A DNA stretch of 64,000 nt from Syntrophaceae bacterium UBA5744 (GTDB lineage Bacteria > Desulfobacterota > Syntrophia > Syntrophales > UBA2192), in contig DIFQ01000009.1 in NCBI GenBank assembly GCA_002419215.1, positions 17,764 to 81,763 of the forward strand, written 5' to 3'. Below, one piece after another: positions 17,431 through 25,379 of the stretch. Within the stretch, counting starts at the first letter, position 1; every line of letters begins with the position of its first letter. The notes under the pieces were generated by a model. The model was not told the origin of the DNA. It saw only the letters and a list, made by a program, of their open reading frames with translations, and searched no databases. The position numbers were made by a program, and so were the translations under genes.

Positions 17431-17850
17431 CTATTTTGCCAGCTTGTCCGCCCAGCCAAAATCCTTGAGGATCTGCTCGTAGTACACGGCCACCTTTTTC
17501 AGCTTGGGGGCGAGCTTCAGCAGTCCCGTGGCGGAGCCCTTGACCTTGATCTGCCCCCGGGTAATGGCCATCACGGGGTTGAGCTTGTTTGCCCAGGACA
17601 GGTGGGCGTTGTCGGCGGTGAGGCTCATCGTGAGATCCGGCGCCTCGTCGGGCTTGCCGGCTTTGACGATGAACTTGCCGTCGCGGCCGTCCACGTGGAA
17701 GGAGCAGTTGGGGCCGTCCTCGGTGTAATCGAACCAGATGAGCTGGTTGACCTTCTTCATGCCGTCGATGAATTCCTGCTCCCTGGACAGCGTTTCCCAG
17801 AGGGTGACAAACGCCTTGACGGGTTCCGCCTCGTCTTTCCAATACTTCAT
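17431..17850 (-). CDS. SCP2 sterol-transfer domain protein
   Basis: A 139-residue lipid-binding protein of the SCP2 fold. After a short helix (AEPVKAFVTLWETLSREQEF) come the beta strands (LIWFDYTEDGPNCSFHVDGRD, KFIVKAGKPDEAPDLTMSL). The family's closing segment is ITRGQIKVKGSATGLLKLAPKL. Such domains bind acyl or other hydrophobic ligands. The gene lies between AOR and an iron alcohol dehydrogenase, all in one direction, which hints at handling of a hydrophobic aldehyde or alcohol. The ATG follows GGAGGAGCCC. Confidence 0.85.
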   Translation of the reverse strand: MKYWKDEAEPVKAFVTLWETLSREQEFIDGMKKVNQLIWFDYTEDGPNCSFHVDGRDGKFIVKAGKPDEAPDLTMSLTADNAHLSWANKLNPVMAITRGQIKVKGSATGLLKLAPKLKKVAVYYEQILKDFGWADKLAK

Positions 17851-17870
17851 GGGCTCCTCCTTTTACAGAT

Positions 17871-19067
17871 TTATCTGGCTTTCAGATATAGATGGTACAC
17901 GTCGTCCTCTTCCAGGTCGCGGGGGTTGTAGGGAAGCTGCGAATCCCCCATGGCGAGATCGATCAGCGGCTCAAGGGCTTCGCGATCGTCCGGAACGCCG
18001 AAATCCTTCAGGGTTTGTGTCAGGCCGACAGACTTCTGCAGATCTTTGACCGCCTGAACGGCTGCCCGGGCTGCCTGGTGTGGAGTCATGGCGTCGACAT
18101 TTACCCCCATGGCGTCGGCGATCAGGACGAAGCGCTCCGGCTTCTCTTCCAGGTTGAAGGTCATCACGTGGGGCAGCATGATGCTGTTGGCCAGACCGTG
18201 GGGGATCCCGTAAAGTGCGCCCAGGGCATGGGCCGTGGCATGGACCCCGCCGGTGAAGGCGTTGATGAAGGACATGCCCGCCATGGTGCTCGCGATCAGC
18301 AGGTAACCCCTCGCATCGACATCCCCTGGGTTTTTCATGACCTTGGGGAGATAGTTCGTGATGATCCGGACCGCGTGCAGCCCCAATCCGTCCGAGATGG
18401 GATTCGCACTGATGGTGGTGATGGCCTCGATGGCATGTGTCATGGCATCCATGGCCGTGAAGGCAGTAATCTTCGGGGGAAGCTTCACCGTGAGCTCCGG
18501 GTCCAGCATGGCGATGTCCGGGGTGCAAAAGGGGTGGCCCACGGCCACCTTCGCCTTGGCGATTTCATTCAAAACCACCATGGCGTAGGTGACTTCAGCG
18601 CCTGTCCCGGCCGTGGTGGGAAACGCGATGTGCGGCGGCAGGGGCCGGGCGCCCTCGAATAATCCGACCTGCTCCGCCAGGGGCGAAAAGTCTTCATGGC
18701 CCCCGCCGATCATGATATTGATGGCCTTTGCCGTGTCCATCACGCTGCCCCCTCCCACGACCACCATGCAGTCGGCGCCGCATTTCCGGTAGAAGGCCGC
18801 CCCCTCGTTGATCAATTCGAGGCGGGCGTCCTGCACGATCTTGTCGTAGACACCGACCAGCTCCAGGCTGGAAGACTGGATGGCCTCGATGACCATCTGG
18901 GCGACACCGGCCTGAACAAGCCCCTTGTCGGTGTAGAGGACCACCTTCGCGCCCCCCAGTTTTTGCATTTCAAAACCCAACTCTTCCCGCACGCCGGCTT
19001 TGTAGAGGATCCTCGGCCGGTTTGCCCACGTGAAAAACGGCTCAAAGCTCAGTTCCGGGTATTTCAT
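17871..19067 (-). CDS. Iron-containing alcohol dehydrogenase (group III)
   Basis: A 398-residue NAD(P)-dependent dehydrogenase. The nucleotide-binding motif GGGSVMDTAKA is at 105-115. The iron ligands lie in MDAMTHAIEA and in HATAHALGALYGIPHGLANS, with the expected Asp/His pattern. The strong site AAAGGAGGAGTGC fixes the start. It is only 20 bases upstream of the SCP2 gene and so heads a unit SCP2-(repeats)-AOR. The pair could interconvert alcohols, aldehydes and acids. Substrate range cannot be read from the sequence. Confidence 0.9.
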   Translation of the reverse strand: MKYPELSFEPFFTWANRPRILYKAGVREELGFEMQKLGGAKVVLYTDKGLVQAGVAQMVIEAIQSSSLELVGVYDKIVQDARLELINEGAAFYRKCGADCMVVVGGGSVMDTAKAINIMIGGGHEDFSPLAEQVGLFEGARPLPPHIAFPTTAGTGAEVTYAMVVLNEIAKAKVAVGHPFCTPDIAMLDPELTVKLPPKITAFTAMDAMTHAIEAITTISANPISDGLGLHAVRIITNYLPKVMKNPGDVDARGYLLIASTMAGMSFINAFTGGVHATAHALGALYGIPHGLANSIMLPHVMTFNLEEKPERFVLIADAMGVNVDAMTPHQAARAAVQAVKDLQKSVGLTQTLKDFGVPDDREALEPLIDLAMGDSQLPYNPRDLEEDDVYHLYLKAR

Positions 19068-19502
19068 GCACTCCTCCTTTGCGCTGCATGGATGACGACT
19101 GTGGCGGTAACGCCTCCTTCCCCGTGGTCATGGGTTCCTGCAGGATCTCCCGACGATCGAGGGCAACTCAAGAACCGTCCGCCTTTTGTCAGGATCGGTT
19201 ATTCATTTGTCGTTTACTTCTGAACAGGCCTGCTCGTGGAACCTGTGCCACTGAAAAGGATGCATCGTAGGGAGAGTATAGCTCTCGTAAAGATGAGACT
19301 CTTTCAGGCGCAAGGATAGCAATGTTGATTATTCTGTCAAGTTTGATCTTTGCGGGTTTCTTTCCCCGTATACAGGCCGACGGATTTCCAGGGGGGCATC
19401 TGCCGCTCATTCGGGTGCGCTGATTACGGCCGGAAGAAAACCGTCGCGCCTGCCACGCGAGGATTCGGGATTCAGGCTTCGGGAATCGGGTATCGGAAAG
19501 AG

Positions 19503-19557
19503 AAATCCCCCTTTCCTCCCCCTTTGTAAAAGGAGGAAAAGAGGGGGATTTTTTTGC
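19503..19557. terminator. Bidirectional hairpin in the 19068-19603 gap
   Basis: AAATCCCCC and GGGGGATTT pair around a purine/pyrimidine loop region containing AGGAGG and CCTCC, with T-runs on both strands. It belongs to a common dispersed hairpin type. The 536-base gap also has CAGGGTA-type word repeats (19568-19603) directly behind the DUF2147 stop and ATTCGGG-type words at 19466-19500. The remainder (19068-19460) holds no gene I can support, only the ADH promoter region. Confidence 0.6.
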
Positions 19558-19603
19558 TTTTATGTCGTTCCCGGGACCCTGTCCCCTGAACCCTGTACCC
19601 TGA

Positions 19604-20071
19604 TTATTTAACCCTCGTCCACGTGTCCGTCCGGCCGATGAGGGAGATGCCGATGAAGCCGCGGACGTTGAGGATGTCGGGCGACTCCAGGGTCATCTTG
19701 CACTTGTAGTCCTTGCCGTTTTCCGGGTCGTAGATCATCCCGTTTTCCCAGAGCCCGTCCTTCACGAAGGTGAAATCCCGGAGGATGACCCGGCCAAGGA
19801 TGGGCTGATTGCGCTTCGTCGAATCGGGGTTTTCGCGGTCCACCTTCGTCTTTCCCGCCATGCCTTTCTTGTCGTCTGCGGGGTAGACCGGCTCCTTCAG
19901 CCATACGATCTTTCCGTAGTACTTCCCTTCGGCCTTGTAAATCTCCACGTGGGCCGTCTGCTTGCCATTGAGCCACTTCCCGACGATGACATCCGGGCTT
20001 GCCGCGTGAGCCACCGAGAACATCAGGGATACTGCAACAACCAACCCAAGCGCGAAACCGACTTTTTTCAT
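19604..20071 (-). CDS. DUF2147 family exported protein
   Basis: A 155-residue protein with a signal peptide (FALGLVVAVSLMFSVAHA). The mature part is a lipocalin-like small barrel typical of DUF2147. It opens with SPDVIVGKWLNGKQTAHVEI, then GKYYGKIVWLKEP, LGRVILRDFTFVKDGLWENG, MIYDPENGKDYKCKMTLESPD, and ends IGRTDTWTR. The WxxG and DPENGK signatures are characteristic. Function is unknown and the protein is probably periplasmic. It is a single gene, upstream of which lies a copy of the 110-bp repeat. Confidence 0.88.
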   Translation of the reverse strand: MKKVGFALGLVVAVSLMFSVAHAASPDVIVGKWLNGKQTAHVEIYKAEGKYYGKIVWLKEPVYPADDKKGMAGKTKVDRENPDSTKRNQPILGRVILRDFTFVKDGLWENGMIYDPENGKDYKCKMTLESPDILNVRGFIGISLIGRTDTWTRVK

Positions 20072-20103
20072 CTTCCACCCTCCTCGGATGATACTGATAG
20101 TCC

Positions 20104-20214
20104 ATGACCGGGGGCGCGTCCCGCAAGCCCCGCCATGCGGGCGGGGTCAGGGCGCGCAATCATGTCCGGTTCTGCCCTTACCGGGAAGCCCGCCCTGTGG
20201 GCGGGGAGCTTCAC
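20104..20214. repeat. 110-bp dispersed repeat, copy 2 (inverted)
   Basis: The reverse complement of this segment matches 17160-17271 over its full length, with a handful of substitutions and one gap, from GTGAAGCTCC to GGTCAT. Both copies sit in intergenic DNA and bracket SCP2, Fe-ADH and DUF2147. Confidence 0.75.
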
Positions 20215-20291
20215 AAAAACGGCCTTTCGTTGCAGAATACTGCCGGGTCTGTCAGGGGCCGGCCGCCACACGGGCGGCAGAAAGGAACCCC

Positions 20292-20447
20292 ATGACGGTT
20301 GTAGCGATCGACGAGAAGCATACCGAAGGAATGCCTGAAAAGAAAGAGAAAAAGATCAACTTCAGCGGCAACCGGGAGATCAGGGACCTCTTCGACGGGA
20401 TCGACAGCGACCTGAGGCTCGACATGCTCCTGAACGGGCGCCCGTAG
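20292..20447 (+). CDS. Small hypothetical protein, 51 residues
   Basis: MTVVAIDEKHTEGMPEKKEK is followed by INFSGNREIRDLFDGIDSDL and a short hydrophobic end. The ATG has AAAGGAAC in front. The second half, NREIRDLFDGIDSDLRLDML, could be an amphipathic helix, as in small regulators. No family is recognised. The evidence is a plausible ribosome site and codon use like its neighbours. Confidence 0.4.
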   Translation: MTVVAIDEKHTEGMPEKKEKKINFSGNREIRDLFDGIDSDLRLDMLLNGRP

Positions 20448-20467
20448 CCGCGTCCGGACGGGGCAGC

Positions 20468-20722
20468 CTAGCGCAAAACGAGGGGGACCACGATGGCCGC
20501 CAGGACGGCCAGGGCGGTCAGGATCAGTGCGGCCATCATGAAGCGGTGCGGGACGAATGTGACCGGGGCCGGCGGCGGGGCATTTGTCGCTTCGGCATCG
20601 GCTGCGCATCCCGTGTCCCATCGCCTGATCAACGCGAACGCGATAAGGCCAAGCAGCATCGCGAAGCCGAAAAAGAGCAGGGCTCCGCTCATATCGCCCG
20701 CCTGAAGGGCCAGGAAAACCAT
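20468..20722 (-). CDS. Small membrane protein, 84 residues
   Basis: Two or three hydrophobic helices (MSGALLFFGFAMLLGLIAFA and FMMAALILTALAVLAAIVVPLVL) are separated by a polar linker with APPPAP. The frame is open back to 20764, where a CTG would add a third hydrophobic segment (ALLAVAGLASLW), so the true start is uncertain. It lies downstream of the large flavoprotein gene in the same direction. No family is recognised. Confidence 0.5.
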   Translation of the reverse strand: MVFLALQAGDMSGALLFFGFAMLLGLIAFALIRRWDTGCAADAEATNAPPPAPVTFVPHRFMMAALILTALAVLAAIVVPLVLR

Positions 20723-20826
20723 CCATAGACTCGCGAGGCCCGCAACGGCGAGCAGCGCTCCCAGTCATCTCATCGGCACACCCTCTCCCGATTCATTTCC
20801 TCCGAACGTTATGCTTCTGCCGGGCG

Positions 20827-22182
20827 CTATTGGCTGTGACCGAGGCGCTCGGCAATCGCCCTTGCCGCCATGATCCCGCTTGCCGAGGCCTGGAGAAGGC
20901 CGCGGGTGATCCCTGCGCCGTCGCCGATGGCGAAGAGGTTTGCGATCTTCGTCTCGAGCTCGTTGGACACCTCGATGCGGTTCGAATAGAATTTGACCTC
21001 CACGCCGTAGAGCAGCGTGTGGCGGGAGTTGACGCCCGGCGCCAGGGTGTCCATGGCCTGGAGCATCTCGATGATGTTCTTGAGGTGACGGTAGGGGAAT
21101 ACGAAGCTCAGATCGCCCGGCGTGGCATCGGTGAGCGTGGGCCGCGTGAGGCACTTGGCGACGCGCTCTTTCGTGGAGCGGCGCCCCTGCAGAAGATCGC
21201 CCAGCCGCTGGACGATGACCCCCTGGCCCAGGAGATTCGCGAGCTGTGCGATGTAGCGGCCGTAGGCGATGGGGTCGTCGAAAGGCTCCGTGAAGGAGCT
21301 GCTCACCAGGATGGCAAAGTTGGTGTTGTCGGATTTCTTCGAGGCATAGCTGTGGCCGTTCACGGTGACGAGCCCGTCGTTGCTTTCGGTCACCACCTCG
21401 CCGTAGGGGTTCATGCAGAAGGTCCGGACCCGGTCGTCGAACGTCTTCGAGTAGTAGACGAGCTTGGACTCGTAGCTCACGTCGGTGAGCGGCTTGAGGA
21501 CCGTCGCGGGCAGCTCGACACGGACACCGATGTCCACGGCGCTCGACTTTGTCCGGAGCCCGAGGTTCTTTGCCTCGCCCTTCATCCAGGAGGCCCCCGA
21601 GCGGCCCGGAGCGACGATCACGTGACGTCCGTACCGGGTCTCGCCGTCGGCGAGCTTCACCCCCAGCACTTTCTCTTCCTGGGCCAGCAGCGACTGGACC
21701 CTGCAGTCCGTGCAGATCTCGATCTTCCCGGCGAGCGATTCGTACATCCGGCCCAGCACGTCGAGGCAGTTCTCCGTGCCGATGTGGCGGATCCGCGAAG
21801 GGATGAATTCCAGGCCCGCGAGGCGCGCCTTCTCGCCCAGCTCCTCCACCTCGGGTGAGAGATCGCCGAAGAGCCTGTCGGGGGCGCCGTGATTGACGTA
21901 GATCCGGTCGGCCTCGGTCAACAGATCGAAGAGGGGCTTGTCGTCGAGGAAATCCCCCAGGTGTCCGCCCACCTCGGTGGAGAGGGTCAGCTTGCCGTCG
22001 CTGTAGGCCCCGGCGCCGCCCCAGCCGCAGAGCATGTCCCCGGCGCACTGGCGGCTTCGCCCCCCGATGCCTTTTCCCTGTTCGAGCAGCAGAATGTCAC
22101 GGGCTCCGCCCTCGGCCAGCGTCAGCGCCGCAAAGATCCCGGCGGGACCGCCGCCGACGATGATGACCTCGTATTCCTTCAT
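20827..22182 (-). CDS. FAD-dependent dehydrogenase (COG2509-like)
   Basis: A 451-residue cytoplasmic flavoprotein. The dinucleotide motif VIIVGGGPAGIFAALTLAEGG is at residues 6-26. It has a GIGGRSRQCAGDMLCGWGGAGA loop with cysteines and an SDGKLTLSTEVGG segment. The second FAD motif is NLFAIGDGAGITRGLLQASASG near the C-terminus. The whole pattern is that of the uncharacterised COG2509 dehydrogenases. The substrate is unknown. The ATG at 22182 starts the Rossmann fold directly; longer open frames upstream add only unrelated residues. Confidence 0.85.
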   Translation of the reverse strand: MKEYEVIIVGGGPAGIFAALTLAEGGARDILLLEQGKGIGGRSRQCAGDMLCGWGGAGAYSDGKLTLSTEVGGHLGDFLDDKPLFDLLTEADRIYVNHGAPDRLFGDLSPEVEELGEKARLAGLEFIPSRIRHIGTENCLDVLGRMYESLAGKIEICTDCRVQSLLAQEEKVLGVKLADGETRYGRHVIVAPGRSGASWMKGEAKNLGLRTKSSAVDIGVRVELPATVLKPLTDVSYESKLVYYSKTFDDRVRTFCMNPYGEVVTESNDGLVTVNGHSYASKKSDNTNFAILVSSSFTEPFDDPIAYGRYIAQLANLLGQGVIVQRLGDLLQGRRSTKERVAKCLTRPTLTDATPGDLSFVFPYRHLKNIIEMLQAMDTLAPGVNSRHTLLYGVEVKFYSNRIEVSNELETKIANLFAIGDGAGITRGLLQASASGIMAARAIAERLGHSQ

Positions 22183-22238
22183 GGATTCCTCCCGGATCGA
22201 GGGGTCTGGAGATTCCCTTTGCAGGGACTGTGCCCGGG

Positions 22239-22991
22239 TCAGGGATTGGCTGCCAGGGCATTGACCCGGGCCGTGACGACATTCAGCTCGCCGAAGAGAC
22301 CAAGGACCGCGCCGAGGCCCAGTAAAGTTCCCGGCATGAAAATCGCGGCGAAGTGCCAGGTTCCGTCGAGAGGGTTGCCCGGGTTTTTCACAAATCCCCT
22401 CTGGCAATTGATGCCGAGCCGGTCGATTGCCGCCGCCAGGAGATCCCACTGCGACTCTGCCTCGAGAGGGAAGAAGATCAGGATTGACGCACGATCGAGT
22501 CGAGCCGCGCACCGGGTCAGCACCGTCTTGCAGTCCGCCCAGACATCGTCGTAGGGGTCGAGGAAAATCAGGTCGTAGGGGTCTTTTGAATCCAGTATAT
22601 CATAGCCGGATCGAATTTCCAGGATCTCCGCCGTCCCGGCCGGATAGCTGGCCAGGGCTTGCGGGTTTGCATCGAAGAGGGAGGCCCTGAGGTTGCCTTC
22701 TGCGGCAAGCCCGGCGAGGGTGACGCTCCCGGCATACCGGCCCCGGTCGAGAAATGGCTCCTGCAGCCGCCGGAATTCCAGGACATGGAACCGGTCGCGG
22801 ATCCGCTGCGCCGTCTCATCGTGAACGCCATAGTCCGCAAAGCCGCAGAAGGTGTCGGCATAGCGGAGGGGCTCCCCGGTTTTGAGCCGGTGGAGGAAGC
22901 GGACGATCTCCACGAGCCAGCCGTGCTTGAGCAGATCGCCGAGGTTGCCTGGGTTGTATCGGACGTTGCTTTCCGTCGTTCCACGGTTCAT
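22239..22991 (-). CDS. RlmJ-like N6-adenine methyltransferase family protein
   Basis: A 250-residue protein whose start (VRYNPGNLGDLLKHGWLVEIVRFL) matches the N-terminal signature of 23S rRNA A2030 methylase RlmJ (YRHxFHAGNxADxxKH). The SAM site segment PLRYADTFCGFADYGV and the catalytic region YDLIFLDPYDD follow. Canonical RlmJ has DPPYE; here one Pro is missing and the order is DPYDD. The C-terminal GTWHFAAIFMPGTL is shared in pattern. Its ATG overlaps the TSUP gene stop (ATGA), so the two are coupled. Confidence 0.6.
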   Translation of the reverse strand: MNRGTTESNVRYNPGNLGDLLKHGWLVEIVRFLHRLKTGEPLRYADTFCGFADYGVHDETAQRIRDRFHVLEFRRLQEPFLDRGRYAGSVTLAGLAAEGNLRASLFDANPQALASYPAGTAEILEIRSGYDILDSKDPYDLIFLDPYDDVWADCKTVLTRCAARLDRASILIFFPLEAESQWDLLAAAIDRLGINCQRGFVKNPGNPLDGTWHFAAIFMPGTLLGLGAVLGLFGELNVVTARVNALAANP

Positions 22992-23761
22992 ATCAGTCCG
23001 GCCCCCAGTCCGATTGCGATCGCAAGAAGCAATACGGCCACGATCATCTGAACGAGACGCATGGTTACTTTTTTCACGAGTCGGTTCCCTATGAAGGCCC
23101 CCAGGAAAGCCCCCAGGATGGCTATGATGACGAGAAGGCCCGATGCGTGCAGGGTTGCGGTCGAGAAGTGCGTGGCGTAGACGGGCACCCGCGCGAAGTC
23201 CACGAGGCAGGCAATAACGACTCCTGTTGCGACGTACCCTTCCGTGGACAAACCCGCACGGAGAAGAAAAGCGCTGCGAAGGGCGCCCTGGTGGCCCGAA
23301 AGCCCTCCGAAAAACCCGCTCAGGACGCCGCCGAGAACCAGGTAACGCCGGTCGAAGGACAGCCGGGCAAGCCGCGGGACGATCTCGAGGAGGGCGAATA
23401 CGATCATGAGCACGGCGATGACCAACTTGATCGGCATGACAAAATAGGTCTTTCCCCCGAGGGCATACTGGAACAGGGGGCTCATTTGGGAGAGCACCAG
23501 AAGGCCCTCGGCTCCGAAGAAGCTCGCAAGGATGGCCGGAATCCCGAACCGGAGAACAACCGCACGATCGGCCTGACGCCCCAGGAGGAAGAGTTTGAAC
23601 AGGTTGTTCAGCAGATGTACGATGGCCGTGAGGGCAACCGCTGCGTCGAGCGCGAAGAACAGCGCAAAGAACGGCAGCAGGAGCGTCCCGAGGCCGAATC
23701 CCGAGAAGAGGGTGAGCCCCGAAATCAGAAACGATGCGACTGCGATGACGACATATTCCAT
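22988..23761 (-). CDS. TSUP (TauE/SafE) family membrane transporter
   Basis: A 257-residue inner-membrane protein with about eight hydrophobic helices. The characteristic first repeat is FLISGLTLFSGFGLGTLLLP and the second is LGGVLSGFFGGLSGHQGALR, holding the G-F-x-G-G-L-S-G motif. Helices ILGAFLGAFIGNRLVKKVT and MIVAVLLLAIAIGLGAG close the protein. The family moves sulfite, sulfonates or similar organic anions. The substrate here is unknown. It is upstream of and coupled to the RlmJ-like gene. Confidence 0.88.
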   Translation of the reverse strand: MEYVVIAVASFLISGLTLFSGFGLGTLLLPFFALFFALDAAVALTAIVHLLNNLFKLFLLGRQADRAVVLRFGIPAILASFFGAEGLLVLSQMSPLFQYALGGKTYFVMPIKLVIAVLMIVFALLEIVPRLARLSFDRRYLVLGGVLSGFFGGLSGHQGALRSAFLLRAGLSTEGYVATGVVIACLVDFARVPVYATHFSTATLHASGLLVIIAILGAFLGAFIGNRLVKKVTMRLVQMIVAVLLLAIAIGLGAGLI

Positions 23762-23784
23762 GCGAAGCCGTTTCGTGGGAATTT

Positions 23785-23955
23785 GTTCCCGAGACCCGAT
23801 GCCCGATACCCGATACCCGCGGCCGTCAGGCCGCTAGAGACCATTACCTTGATTTCCCTCTCCCTTGAGGGGAGAGGGCCAGGGTGAGGGTGGAGGCGGA
23901 AAGGGGATTTGTCCCCCTCACCTCTTATCCTCTCCCTCGGAGGGGAGAGGAAGGC
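23785..23955. repeat. Mixed intergenic repeat block
   Basis: First comes a CCCGATACCC-type word tract (23785-23820). Then come two hairpins of the CCCTCTCCC/GGGGAGAGGG type (about 23858-23880 and 23930-23950), linked by GGGTGAGGG and CCCCTCACC arms that also pair with each other. It fills the gap between TSUP and the next flavoprotein. Confidence 0.55.
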
Positions 23956-23969
23956 TAAGGAAAGGGTCG

Positions 23970-24977
23970 TCAATAGCCCATGTAGGCCTGCATCCACGGC
24001 CTCTTCATCAAGGTGAAATAACTGGTCAGCAGCACCTTCTGCAGCCGGGGCATGCTCTCGAAAAACCGCCAGTATCCCTCCTGCCGGCGCTTCAGCACGA
24101 GCATCCGGCGGAATTCAGGCATGGGATAAGCGGGATCGAGGATGAGCCGGCCGATTTCGCGACCGCTCACGAGCGCAAAGGGGATACCCTCGCCGGAGGC
24201 CTTCGAGGCCAGTCCCGCCGCGTCGCCCGCAAGAAAAATGTTCCCGAAACGGTGCCCCCGGTAGAGATGGCTGATCGTTCCCCCTTTCAGGCGGGCGCCG
24301 TTTGTCGCGAACCCTTTCTCCTTCATGTACTGCTGGAGAATGACTTTCGCCAGTCCCGCCGTCAAGGTGTCGGGGTTGAACCCGATTCCCACGTTTGTGC
24401 AATCGCGGTGGGGGAAGACCCAGAGGTAACCCGAGCGGATGATCCCGGGCCTGAACTGGAACAGGACTTCGTCGGAGCTCTGGGGAGCTTCGTAGTAAAG
24501 TCCGATGCCGAACTTCGACGGCAGGCCGACGTGTCTCCGGACAACGGACTGTGAACCATCGGCGGCGACGAGAACGCGAAAGGAGAAATCGCCCCTGTCC
24601 GTCGCGATCGAATTTTCAGTCAGGCCGGCCACCTTCGTCCCGGTGGCGACCTCGACGTTCGCGGCCTTCTCGATCTCCTGCAGGTGGTGACGGGCCAGTG
24701 CGGTGCGGCTTACCGTCTTCAGGGGATGATTCAGGACGATCTTGAGGGGCGGCTGCTCGTCGAGATGCACCGTCTGGGAGGGGAACGTGCGCGCCTGCTC
24801 CTCGGGGATTCCGAAATCGACGGCCACACGGGTAAGACCGCCGGCACAGATCTTGGGGCCGATGACGGTGTTTTTTTCGACAAGCAGGACGCTGAGGCTT
24901 GACCCGGCGAGTACCCCTGCACAGGCGATCCCCGCCGGCCCCGCCCCAATGATCACGACGTCGAAACGGCTGGCCAT
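23970..24977 (-). CDS. Geranylgeranyl-reductase family FAD oxidoreductase
   Basis: A 335-residue flavoprotein. The N-terminal motif is VVIIGAGPAGIACAGVLAGS (residues 6-25). The conserved CAGGLTRVAVDFGI segment is near 50. The second FAD site is NIFLAGDAAGLASKASGEGI, typical of the geranylgeranyl reductase family that saturates isoprenoid chains of lipids or quinones. The exact substrate is not visible. The ATG at 24977 is preferred over a GTG at 25016 that lacks a ribosome site. It is a single gene. Confidence 0.85.
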   Translation of the reverse strand: MASRFDVVIIGAGPAGIACAGVLAGSSLSVLLVEKNTVIGPKICAGGLTRVAVDFGIPEEQARTFPSQTVHLDEQPPLKIVLNHPLKTVSRTALARHHLQEIEKAANVEVATGTKVAGLTENSIATDRGDFSFRVLVAADGSQSVVRRHVGLPSKFGIGLYYEAPQSSDEVLFQFRPGIIRSGYLWVFPHRDCTNVGIGFNPDTLTAGLAKVILQQYMKEKGFATNGARLKGGTISHLYRGHRFGNIFLAGDAAGLASKASGEGIPFALVSGREIGRLILDPAYPMPEFRRMLVLKRRQEGYWRFFESMPRLQKVLLTSYFTLMKRPWMQAYMGY

Positions 24978-25022
24978 CGATCCGCATCCGTTCCAGATAA
25001 AGTCATTGCGCTTCACTTAGCG

Positions 25023-25094
25023 CACAGGAAGATAGGAAGTGAGGAAGAGCGGAAGATCGGCGTGGATGGAAGATTTTTCTTGTCCGCTCTTCAC
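25023..25094. repeat. Word-repeat hairpin (GGAAGAGCGG family)
   Basis: AGGAAGATAGGAAGTGAGGA, AGAGCGGAAG is followed after a short spacer by CTTGTCCGCTCTTCAC, which pairs with it. It is the same family as at 43825, 54950 and 59815. The rest of the 24978-25160 gap shows only a GCCCCCGGTCA fragment of the 110-bp repeat near 25138. Confidence 0.55.
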
Positions 25095-25160
25095 AAACTC
25101 GGAGCCCGTCGATAAACGCAGGGAAGCCCCCGGGATGCGCCCCCGGTCACCAGCCCGCCA

Positions 25161-25379
25161 TCACTCGTCAGGCTTGCCGGTGTACAGCTTCGCCCCGTCG
25201 CGCAGTGCCCCGTCGAGGCCGACGTTGAAGCCGTTGGCGTCGCGCACAGCCAGATCGCCCGCCTCGGCGGCGTCGTAGAGGGACTGATCGCATGCGATGA
25301 GGGCGTGCTTCACCTTCATGCCCCGATGGAGCGTAACCTCGCTGCCGTTCACGGATACAGTCATCTTGTCGTCGGTCAT
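25161..25379 (-). CDS. Small beta-grasp-like protein, 72 residues
   Basis: MTDDKMTVSVNGSEVTLHRG opens with a beta-hairpin like those of ubiquitin-like or 2Fe-2S beta-grasp proteins, but cysteines in the cluster pattern are absent (a single Cys in IACDQSLYD). The C-terminus GAKLYTGKPDE is not a Gly-Gly tail. The start overlaps the 5'-nucleotidase stop as ATGA, so both are made from one message. The fold call is an impression and the function is unknown. Confidence 0.55.
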   Translation of the reverse strand: MTDDKMTVSVNGSEVTLHRGMKVKHALIACDQSLYDAAEAGDLAVRDANGFNVGLDGALRDGAKLYTGKPDE

